A DNA stretch of 64,000 bases from Cercis canadensis (lineage: Eukaryota > Streptophyta > Magnoliopsida > Fabales > Fabaceae). The notes under the pieces are model-generated. The model made no database searches, was not told where the DNA came from, and saw nothing but the letters and a program-made list of their open reading frames with translations. Positions 47,901-57,329 of the stretch are shown piece by piece. How positions within the stretch are numbered: position 1 is the first letter of the stretch; each line of letters starts with the position of its first letter. The position numbers and the translations under genes are program-made. The DNA lies in contig QAOA01005582.1 in the NCBI GenBank assembly GCA_003255065.1, forward strand, positions 78,371 through 142,370, read 5' to 3'.

Positions 47901-49186
47901 ATCTTCCATTCTACCTCCAAATCTTCCATCTACTATCATTATCTCCCCGCCAACCCTGCCAACTTAGTTAAATGCAAGGCAACCCAAGTTTCAGTTGCTG
48001 AAGAGAAAGAGAAAGAGAAAGGTCCCCATCTGAAGGTGCTTACAGTGAAAGAGAAAGAGAAACAGCCAGAGAGTGAGTTGAGAGGCAGAGAATTGCAGAT
48101 TTTTCCTTTAGTTTTTTTTTTTTTTTAATAAATTTGATAATCTCATGGCTTAGCCTGCCCCCACCTGCCTCAACCCACAACCCAAACAGTCCTTCCTAAC
48201 AATTGGGTTTCACATCATTGCACAAATAGACCTATAGTCACTTTTCAAAGGGAGAAGAATTATTTGAATTAAAACCTCCCTTGAAACATTTAACTTGAAT
48301 TAAACTCATACTCTCTATTTTTAAAACTTAAAGAAATCTCTCTTAGTATTCTAAAAAACACAACGTAAATTAGCTTAGTGAACATTTGGTGGGTAAAACC
48401 TTATAATTTAGTAGGTGCAGAGGAAACTCATTTAGGTGTTTTTACCCATTTCAGTAATGATTTCAGAATCTGAGTTCGTCCTTCATATATTTGCATTACA
48501 TTTGGTGCTTGTTTGGTGTTACACCCAACTTCTATAAGAAGTAACCTTGGAATTGATTTTTAGTGGGAGCAAAACCAAACATGCTAGAAGTAGATGACCG
48601 TATAACACAATGATTGCCCTCACAGAGAAAGGCAAACTTACTCGCATGAACCCAATACCCTTCTTGTCTCAACAAACGAAACTGAAGTGCAACTTCAGAA
48701 AGCTCATGATCATTGTTGCCACAATAGCTTTCAGAGCCAAACATCAGTGGCTGCCTCTGCAGAACAGCATGAATCTCCTCTTCAAAGTGGTATTCAATCC
48801 CCAACCGTTGGACAGAATCAATCATAGATAAACCTTCAATAGCATTCTGCTTTACCTTGTTACCCAGGATGTGCTTGACTTCCTTCAAAGCTTTTGCATG
48901 TCTGATATGAACATGATCGACGTCCTACAAAATCAATTAATAAGGTCAGCTACAAGAAGTCTGAAATTTTTGTATAAGAATAAGAGAGAGAACGAGAGAG
49001 AGAGAGAGAGGCCCTTACGTTGTGGTTTCTATTTTTTTTTGAGACAATAGTATAAATTTTATTTTGCGAAAAATTATATCCATTTTTTGATAGAAACGTG
49101 GTTCTTCGCATATTAGAGATCTTGGATGCAAAATCTGGTGACTGTTTGGTGGAAGAAATTGAAAGAAAAGGGTGACACGAAGCCAT
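44942..49186 (-). CDS. Terpene synthase, TPS-g type (TPS-A), seven exons, C-terminus cut short
   Basis: Plastid-targeted class I terpene synthase resembling linalool/nerolidol synthases. Exons (minus strand) are 49186-49019, 48924-48642, 47152-46786, 46445-46227, 46150-46012, 45902-45654 and 45233 onward. Every junction has GT-AG and keeps frame; the 219/139/249-bp exons are classic TPS lengths. Residues 1-56 look like a transit peptide. There is no RRx8W, as expected for TPS-g. DDIFD (325-329) is intact. The second metal motif reads DDLAAITDD (469-477), lacking the usual Ser/Thr and Glu. The frame stops at TAG 45015-45017, giving 547 residues. The lost tail ([14 protein letters not shown]) lies in another frame down to 44942, about 25 residues. 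Activity is uncertain. Confidence 0.88.
46490..46740. mobile_element. Foldback MITE in TPS-A intron 3
   Basis: Two arms of about 95 bp face each other inside the 340-bp intron: TTTTTTGCCTTTGAATTATT on the left returns as AATAATTCAAAGTCAAAAAA on the right, with several mismatches. The equivalent intron of TPS-B has the same element rearranged. Confidence 0.65.
47794..48110 (+). pseudogene. Transit-peptide-like exon fragment inside TPS-A intron 2
   Basis: On the strand opposite the synthase, ATG at 47794 opens [17 protein letters not shown], rich in Ser/Thr/Pro like a plastid transit peptide. After a one-base frame change the reading continues as [20 protein letters not shown] and a Lys/Glu-rich stretch to about 48110. 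It looks like the first exon of a nuclear gene for a plastid protein that I cannot identify, dropped into the intron and then frameshifted. The surrounding intron (47153-48641) has no other coding signal. Confidence 0.5.
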
Positions 49187-49271
49187 GGAAAGCAGAAAGT
49201 AATTAGAAGGGTTCTAGTAATAGTAAGCTCGAAGATGATCAAGAAATTCTAAAAATAGCAAGCTATGTAAC

Positions 49272-49282
49272 CCTATTTATAG
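49272..49282 (-). promoter_or_regulatory. TATA box of TPS-A
   Basis: CTATAAATAGG on the minus strand, about 90 bp upstream of the ATG at 49186. The same box with the same spacing occurs in the duplicated 5' end (about 50086-50096). Confidence 0.6.
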
Positions 49283-49285
49283 AAG

Positions 49286-49937
49286 AAGAAGAAGTCCTCT
49301 AACATGTGAGTTTTTCAAAATCCTGTTTGTCTCCACCTGAAATGAGGAGTTGTGGTCCAGAAAGTGTACTTGACATGGATTAATGGATTAGTCCATATTT
49401 GCTTGTTGTGGTCCTGTGAAACAATTATCTGGTTTTTGTCGTTGTGTGGGTAAAGTGGCCACTGTTGTGGTCCCATTCATTTAATCATGTTTGCTGGTGT
49501 TGTGGGATGCTACATACAAAATAAATGCATGTTTGTTGTGGCCCCATTGTTGAGACTTGAGATATAGTTTTGCTATGTTGATTTTTTAATGTTTATTCAA
49601 TTTTCTTTTGTGTCTTAATGTACAAATGACAGCGATATTATTAAGTTGTGTTTTATGTCGTAGCATTGTGACCGCTAGCTAGCTAGTATCTTATATATAC
49701 ACTTATCCTACAATAATTTAAATGTTATCAAATTTGTTTATGGTGAGCTCTTTGCAAGTTGCATGAATTATTGTTGGTAAATTAAGGTGATTTGCAATAT
49801 ATTGCAACTTGCAAAGTATGATTCATGTGGACAGGGAAAAGTTACATCAAATTTATCATAGAATCTGAGGCTCTATGGTTCAGAATAATAGTACAACATA
49901 GAGGATAGGCAAGGTGCTCCAACATACATGCTTTGCA
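49286..49937. repeat. Segment P inserted just upstream of the TPS-A TATA box
   Basis: Shares 42425-43100 and 60650-61180. It starts at a GAAGAAGAAGAAG run immediately beyond the TATA box. At its far end a short shared word (GCAAAATCTGG) joins it to the duplicated 5' end. Confidence 0.75.
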
Positions 49938-50098
49938 AAATCTGGTGACTGTATGGTGGAAGAAATTGAAAGTAAAGAGTGACACGAAGCCATTGAAAGC
50001 AGAAAGTAATTAGAAGGGTTCTAGTAATAGAAAGCTCGAAGATGATCAAGAAATTCTAAAAATAGCAAGCTATGTAACCCTATTTATAGAGTTTTGCA
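49934..50098 (-). pseudogene. Second copy of TPS-A 5' end (TATA, leader and first 20 codons)
   Basis: Near-identical to 49127-49285. It has the ATG at 49993-49991 and opens MASCHSLLSISS, then runs into segment P after about 20 codons. It keeps its own TATA box and the native DNA beyond it, so it may be the original promoter now split from the gene. Confidence 0.75.
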
Positions 50099-51576
50099 TG
50101 GGGAGCTCTAGGGGCGAGCATAAACTACTGCATCGCAGTTAACCAACCGAACCAAATCCAAGAAACACATCATAGTCGGTTCGATTCAACAATTAAGATT
50201 TGATTGTAATTTTAAAGAAAATCGACTTGGATAGTCGAGATGAGTTTTGGATTTTGCAATTCAAGGATAACTGAGACAAACCCAAATCACTTCATAAATC
50301 ACTTTTCAAATTTGTTAATTCTAAGTAACCCATGTCATCTCTCCATCTCTTCATCTTATCACTTTTCAGTTTTTAAATACCTTTTATTTATTTACTTTTT
50401 TTGGAAAATACTTTCTTCTTCTCTTTGTTTGATTTATTGGGACACTCTTCTTCCGACTCTGTCTCCAACTCACGTGATCTCTCCATCTTTATCAGTTTTC
50501 AAATACTTTTTATTAATGAGGTTTTTTGGATACCTTTATTACGAAAATGATATGTTATATCACATGAGAATAATTATTGTGTAAATGATATGTGTAATTA
50601 ATAATTTCAAGTCAACAATTTTTAAATTTATTTGAGAGAATGTGATAAATTATATTTTATATTTGGTAAGATTGAAAATTACGTCTTGATAGTAAATGTT
50701 TGTCATGTCAGTATGATATAGCATATTCATGTGATATCATAGAATTTTCGTGATAAAAACACACTTATATTTCTCAATAAACTATTTTTTAAAATAATTT
50801 TATGAGTCAATTTTTTATTTTAAAATTAAAAATTGTTTCTATTTTATCCAAAATCTGAAACTGATAATTAACATAGCTGATGTGTGAACTGAAACAAAGA
50901 AAAAAAGTTATAAAAAATAAATATTTAATTAAAATATTTATCAAAAATGTTTTAATTAAAATATAGATTTAATTATAATTTTGTTCCGTCTATTTACATC
51001 AATTTACAAATGTAATCCTTCTATTAGTAAGCCATCCAAAAATCAATGGATTAGTAGTCCAGAAAGTGTGCTTGACATGGATTAATGGATTAATTAAGGG
51101 GAGGCAAATCAAGGCCGCCCAAAATAAATTTTACATTTTTTTTCCTTAAATTCATATTTATCACAATAATATTGTTATGGTCTTATGGATTGTTGAGACA
51201 AAATGTTGAATTTTGTGAAAATATAATTACTAAAAATTTTAATCAGACAGCTTGAATTAATGTATTATTGTAATGTGCCCTTCATGATATGCAACTAGAA
51301 TTTTCTGTGCAGACAAAGGCAGTGTCGGCATTTTGGCATTTTACCTATTTGATTAAAGTCCAAAGAGACGCATCCTAAGTAGGGGTCCCATGACATAAAT
51401 TCAGCATGTGAAGTGCTCATCTCAGATAGGTTCTCAAATTTAGACCTTCCAATTTTAGACCATGCCATTTCATAGACGCTTCAATCTTCTAAGCTGCTAT
51501 CACATCGATTCAAAGCTAAATAATATATTGAATTGTCTTAAGAGAATTTTAAGTCTATTTTCTTTGTTGGTGATAT
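50099..51576. other. AT-rich DNA upstream of TPS-A
   Basis: No gene recognised. A scrap of segment P lies at 51053-51093. The frame at 50240-50584 is low-complexity and not convincing. Confidence 0.5.
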
Positions 51577-51584
51577 GTTTTCTA

Positions 51585-52103
51585 CTATGTTGCACGGGGA
51601 CAGGGACGCGTCTCATCTCCGATACGGGTACGAAACGGGAGGATGGCGATTTTTCAAAAACATGGGTACGGAGACGCCACGTCACATATATATATATCAA
51701 ATCCTTAGCAAATATTAACTAAAAATCCTTATACTTAGCACTTTTAAAATTCTCAAACATTAAAAAATATCAACATAAATCCTTAGCCAATAAATAACAA
51801 CTAACAAATATTAAGTATTACCCCAAAATACAAATCATAACACTATTAATGGTGAAGAGGAAGCAGAGGAGCTGGAGGTTGAAAATGGTGAACAAATGCC
51901 CTAAAAAATGATTTGAACTCTGGTTGGGGTGAAAATTTGGGGCACATGATGATACGGCATCATTTTGGGGCAATTTGGGCCTATCTTCCTTGCCGAAAAC
52001 GGCGTCGTTTCACTAAATGCAAAACCCGGTCACTCAAAACGACGACGTTCCATAGTAGCCAAAACGGGGACGTGGCCAAATCTGGCGTTTCCGTGCAACA
52101 GAG
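51585..52103. mobile_element. Nonautonomous hAT transposon, 519 bp, 8-bp target duplication GTTTTCTA
   Basis: Ends CTATGTTGCACGG and CCGTGCAACAGAG are inverted repeats (12 of 13). GTTTTCTA is present on both sides (51577-51584 and 52104-52111). The interior is GC-rich with ACGGGGACG words and has no transposase. Confidence 0.85.
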
Positions 52104-52670
52104 GTTTTCTATTATTTGTGTTGTCTCCCAAAAATAAAAGTCATTATTTGTCCTATCTTTCAATGTGCTGGAACCTGAACATGGGGCTGCTGAAATGTTA
52201 CGAAGCAATGGAGAAAAAATTGTCATGATCATTAATAGCTTCAATTGTTTAGTAGCTTTCAAATTGGATTCAACATCTACATAATTTGAAAACTTTTTTC
52301 CCTTTCTTTTTCTTATCTTGAATCAAAACTTGCTTTCAACATCTCAAGTATAGCTTCATTTGAATCTTTGTGATAAGAATTGATGGGTTTTGAGTTTCAC
52401 CACAAGAAAACGCTTGTTTTTCAATGAAAAATTCAAATGGACAGTCCAACGGAAATTCCAACAATTAACATTTTGTAAAATTCTAACAAAATTTATTTAT
52501 TGTTGGAATTTTTTGTTAGAATTACAGTTAGAATATGTGAAATAATTTGTTTAAAAAATTTCAACAGTATATTCTTGGAGTTCTAAAAATTGAAGCCGCA
52601 CCCTTTCTAACAATTTTTTTTTTTTAATTTTTAAACGAAAATTCTCATAAAACTAAACACCCAAAAATCC

Positions 52671-53003
52671 CTCTCCCTCTCTCAATCCCCTCTTTCTCTC
52701 ACACTCAGTCTCCCTTTCTCAGTCTCTCGTCCCCTGCCACTGCCAGCCACCGCCAACCTCGTCTACTTGTCTCCGCCGACAAACCCCCTACCCTTAGCAG
52801 CATCCGTGAGCCTCGGTCAAAACAGTCACAATAGAANCTCTCCCTCTCTCAATCCCCTGTTTCTCTCACACTCAGTCTCCCTTTCTCAGTCTCTCGTCCC
52901 CTGCCACTGCCAGCCACCGCCAACCTCGTCTACTTGTCTCCGCCGACAAACCCCCTACCCTTCGCAGCATCCGTGAGCCTCGGTCAAAACAGTCACAATA
53001 GAA
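52671..53003. other. Probable assembly artefact: 166-bp repeat around a single N
   Basis: 52671-52836 and 52838-53003 are nearly identical and separated by one N. Two contig ends that should overlap were probably placed side by side. Confidence 0.8.
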
Positions 53004-53068
53004 CTAAAACCCCCAAAGGTAATCTGCCTCTTTGTGTGCGTGAAATTTGGTGAATATGGTTTGGGATA

Positions 53069-55017
53069 ATGGATTGTGGATTTTTTTCTTGGGGATTTCA
53101 GCTGGTAGCTCAGATCCGAGCAAAAAGTGCAGCTCCTGAGCAAAAACAGCACATGCCATATCACTTGCGTTTAGGACGTTCGTGGCCGAGCCGAAGTACG
53201 TTCCTTCGTTGTCAATGTTTCCTACATTTGATGTTGGAGATCGAATTGCTACAGAAAAGGTACTCTAGTGCTTCACCTTCATTTTTTTTTTTTTTTCAGT
53301 TGTATTATGTGTTATTGAGCTTTCATTTAAGCACAGTAATATGACTGCTTTGCACTGATGTTGCATTGTAATGTTGTTATTATTTTGGATGAGTTTATGG
53401 CAATGAGAATGGCAACTCAATGAATCTTCAAATCATATTAGATAATATTAACCTTCTCAGACACTCACACTTAGTTTATGATATCACTGGCAGGGTATAC
53501 TCATTTCCCTTGTCATTTTGCAGAATGAGCAGATTCATTGATGTTGGACTAAAAGTTTGTGATTATGAACTGGATAAGTGTGTAGTGGTCAATAATGCAG
53601 TTTATGCAAGTTATTGCCAACACGGTGAGACTTCATGAGGTGATAATATTCAGTTGTCAGCAATGTGAACTATCTATTATTTCAGTTTGTTTTTTATCAG
53701 ACTATTTCTAACTGATGCTTGATAAACTTTGAAATTTGTCTACTACTCTACCTGATGTGTAAAATTAGCCAAGTATTTTGAGGACAATGGTGCTGTCTAG
53801 TTAGTTGTTGATTTTAAGAATACATCATATTATTAAAGGTCTGGAGTAATTGTCTGCTTATCCACATTTATCAAAACCATAAATATTGACATACTGCATA
53901 CATGCATGAAAAATACATGTGTAGTTATATATATCCTGTAGAAATCAGAAATCTAATTTGGAAGCAAAGGCCACAGCAGTTTGGCTTGACAAAAACTATT
54001 GTCCTGTTCGAATTCCAGCAAAGATGAAGCCTAAATTTGTACAATTTCTTCGGAATGAAGAGTCAAATAATTTAGCCACCAATTGAAGTCACAGTGGAGA
54101 GAGTTTCTTGGTTAACAAAACATTAAAATAGGTATTGTTCCTATGCTTGCCTTGAATTTGGCTTGTGGGTTGTGAAGGGGAAAAAAAAGGCTCAGTAATG
54201 GAGAATCTAGTAAATTGTTTCCATTAAAATAAGTCTCTCAGTTTCAGACTAAATTTCTGCTGGAATTATTATACTCTTGATCTTTTTATGTTTCTGTGTG
54301 ATGCGACTATCTGGAATTGTTAGACATGTTCACTGAAACCTAATAATGTGAGAAGTTGAAGACAAAATGTATTTTATAGTTTTAATATTTTATCATACAG
54401 ATTACGGCACAGAAAATTATTAGATTTCATTTTTTGTTTTTCTAGGAACCTTATTTGTGTTTACTCCAAAAAACATATGAACGATGATCCAGAACTTGTA
54501 GAGATGAAAAGAAAAGCATATACAAGAAGTTTGAAGGAAATGGCTGTGCTCTTAAGGTTCATCTACTAGTTTTGCCTCTTTAGCTTGATTGACATTTATA
54601 GATAGTGTAATTTTTTGCTCCTAGATATAGCAATCAATCAGATCTAATGCATTAATTTGAGTCCAAGATAATTACCTGGAAATTAGTAAACCATATTAGT
54701 GGCATGGTTATTCTATCGAATCATTATAGAATATAGATCTCAAACAGCAAGATCTTGTAATATCATTAGGTTGTGCTTCGCTTTAGATAGTTAGTATCTC
54801 CTGTTTCTAGTGGTTTGTTATTAGTCACATGTCTGTTATCTTGCATTCGAGCTTTAATGTGCGACCTTTTGGTGCTCGCAGCAAGGTGCAAGAAGAGATT
54901 GTCAAAGAGTTTGCAGCAATCATAGCAACTGGGACAATGCAAGCAAGTGAGGCTGCAGCTCTTGCAACTAAGAGAGTGATGAAAATATATGGGCAGATTT
55001 ATGTGTCACAAAGTTAG
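53069..55017 (+). pseudogene. Captured multi-exon host gene fragment inside the CACTA element
   Basis: Exon-like blocks with splice sites are 53525-53622 ([19 protein letters not shown], acceptor TTTGCAG, donor GTGAG), about 53943-54088 (NLEAKATAVWLDKNYCPVR), 54446-54556 ([18 protein letters not shown]) and 54882-55017 (QEEIVKEFAAIIATGTMQAS, ending VSQS and TAG). The last two join cleanly in frame through a split AGC codon. The earlier ones do not all join in phase, so the copy is probably not fully intact. The protein is not a transposase that I know and not otherwise recognised; the final exon is Ala-rich and helical. A pyrimidine-rich leader (52671-53003) precedes it, as in a real host promoter region. 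Confidence 0.6.
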
Positions 55018-55988
55018 GATTGCTTGTTTTCTAGGGTGACCATTATTTGACAATGAAATTTTTATTCTAAGTTCAGTTGTGGATCCAAGATCCATATACA
55101 TATTTATGCAGCTCATTAAGGTTCCATTTCATTTATTTATCATTTGATTGATTTGGGATAATCAGATTCAATTGTATTTTTAGTCCTAGTTTAATATGAC
55201 AATTAGGTATGCTCTTGTTATACAGTATATATTTTGAACAATTAGAAATAAACTTGATGCAATTATTTGAGATTTAAATTTTTGTACTCAATACATTATT
55301 AACTTATAAGAATTATTTAATGAATTGGATATTTGTGTTATAGAAATTATTTAATGAAAAAGATATTTGTAGATGGTAAATTTTGATTCTTAAGAAATAT
55401 TATTTAAGAATTTACTAAAAAAAAAAAAAATTAGGGAAACTTACTAAAACTAAAAAATAATTTTTGATTTTTTCTCAAAAAAATTATTTTTTTTAAATAT
55501 ATTAACAATTTCTTTGGAATTTTCCATCGAAATTTTCATTAGAATTTTTCATTGGATTTTTTTTTTTTTCAAAATGAATTCAAACAGTAAAATTCTGTTG
55601 GAATTAGAATTCTATTAAAATTTCCATTGAAATTACGGTCACTTCTCCAATTATCCAAATTTTGTTAGCATTTCTGTTAGAATTCAAAATTCTAACGGAA
55701 TCTAGCAAAATTCTAACGAAAAAATTTCGTTAGAATCTAGTAATTTTCTTGTAGTGTTTTGGTGGATGAAATGGGAAGGGGTCCTATATATTACCAAACA
55801 AAATCCTAAAAAGGGGAATAAAAGTAAGGAACAAGAAGCTCCTCAAGAATCAAGATCAATATTCTATAATTAATAACATTTTTTAGACCAATGATGTGAA
55901 AGGGAATATATGGCACACCTTTGTCCACCTTTTTTTCCCCCTTAAATATTAATTAATATGACCTTCGGATCAAGCATATGCTTTCAGC

Positions 55989-56349
55989 AAGTGAAACCTC
56001 CTTTTTGGTCCCTGAAAAATTCAACAATTGACAAATTAGTTCCCCAAAAATGTTCGCTGACAATTTCGTCCTCGAATTATGGTTCCGTACAACAAATTAG
56101 TCCTCAAATTATGTTCGCTGACAATTTCGCCCTTGAATTATGGTTCCGTACGACAAATTAGTCATCAGTTGAGGACTAATTTGTCATATGAAACCATAAT
56201 TCGAGGACGAAATTGTCAACGAACATAATTCGAGGACTAATTTATTGTACGGAACCATAATTTGAGGACGAAATTGTCAGCGAACATTTTTGGGAGACTA
56301 ACTTGTCAATCGCTGAATTTTTCAAGGACTAAAAAGGGGTTTAACTCTA
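55989..56349. mobile_element. Foldback MITE, 361 bp, 8-bp target duplication CTTTCAGC
   Basis: Almost the whole element is a palindrome with arms of about 165 bp around 56168. Each arm holds two tandem copies of a GACAATTTCGTCCTCGAATT-type unit. CTTTCAGC is present at 55981-55988 and 56350-56357. The 8-bp duplication suggests hAT or a Mutator-like mover. Confidence 0.75.
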
Positions 56350-56357
56350 CTTTCAGC

Positions 56358-56873
56358 TTGGAATGTTTTTCTTCCCCATAGTATATCAATTATAATATAT
56401 ATAATATTAGGAAACATAACAGAGGAGGAGCCAACAAAAGCTAAACTAAGAGTATGAGGAGCATGACAAATAATAAGAGAAAGAAATTAATTTTTTTTTT
56501 TATATTCCAAATTTTTATTCTCCTTAATTTCTGTTTTTTTTTTTAATATTTTGTTATGGATCTCTTATTGGGTCTGGTTGGACGCTAAATCCATTGTCGG
56601 ATCTAAATAGGTACACTACAAGAAGAAAGGCAAACAATACATACATTAGACCCAAAAAGAAATGCATAAAATGAAAAATTCCCATCAAAGAGGATACATA
56701 AACTTCATGATCAACCCTCTTGTGTAAGACTTAAATCTTTCAAGAATTATGAACTTGGTGAGAATATAATAAAGGTTTGATCACCAAATTCCTAATTTCT
56801 TATATATATATATATATATAAAGATATTTGGTGTGTAAATAACATTAGTCTATTACTATTAGGATCATGGTTA
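56358..56873. other. AT-rich DNA, nothing recognised
   Basis: Includes a TA microsatellite near 56805-56820. No gene. Confidence 0.5.
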
Positions 56874-56982
56874 GCACTGAGTTGATTCTTGGATGCTCTC
56901 TTTCATTGCCACTAGATGATACAGCAGTTCCTGAAGATGTGGAAGGGAATTTCCTGATTTCCTCTACACAAATTGGAACCTA
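56874..56982 (+). pseudogene. Short 3' exon relic of an unrecognised gene
   Basis: After a possible acceptor (ATGGTTAG) the frame reads STELILGCSLSLPLDDTAVP and ends FLISSTQIGT with a stop at about 56982. It looks like a protein C-terminus. Its tail and 3' flank recur at 60497 onward, ahead of segment P. Confidence 0.35.
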
Positions 56983-57329
56983 AAGCCCCAAATGTTTATA
57001 CCCTTTCTCACACTCTCAATCGGTGGAACCAGAGTATCAAAGGAGAGAAACAAGTGGAAGAAAGGAGAACTGCCCTCGTGTGCGATTCATTCTGCCGATA
57101 AGAAGAAGTCCTCTAACATGTGAGCTTTCAAAAATCCTGTTTGTCTCCTCCTGAAATCAGTTTAATGGTCTAAATATGATTATTAAGGTGAAGAAGCCAT
57201 CTAATCATCTAAATTTAGCTGTTATCATCATACAGAGCCTGATCTTGAGGCACATCCTTAAACCAATCACTACCATAAAGCAATAATTTGACATAGTCCT
57301 CAAGCCTTGATGAGCTATTAATTGCTTTC
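56983..57329. repeat. Truncated TPS upstream DNA joined to the TPS-B 3' flank
   Basis: 56976-57158 matches 60500-60690. At about 57160 it breaks off and continues as TPS 3' flank (matches 44840-45000 and 62940-63100). Confidence 0.7.

Larger units (their letters stand above)
52398..55756. mobile_element. CACTA (En/Spm) transposon, 3.36 kb, carrying host-like exons
   Basis: The left end is CACCACAAGAAAA and the right end TTTTCTTGTAGTG, near-perfect inverted CACTA ends, with TTT on both sides as 3-bp target duplication. Both subterminal regions (52430-52620 and 55500-55750) are packed with TTCTAACRAAATT-type repeats in both directions, as usual for this superfamily. No TNPD-type transposase is seen. 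Between the ends lies a GC-rich leader and a set of spliceable exons. The true length is about 166 bp less if the repeat at the N (52837) is an artefact. Confidence 0.85.

Noticed and set aside
53069-53344. 91-codon frame taken as a complete gene
   Set aside because: It runs into a poly-T stretch and lies inside the CACTA element next to better exon candidates; more likely leader or intron.
56000-56340. Possible CRISPR-like repeat array
   Set aside because: Units are part of a palindromic MITE in a plant genome, with no regular spacers.
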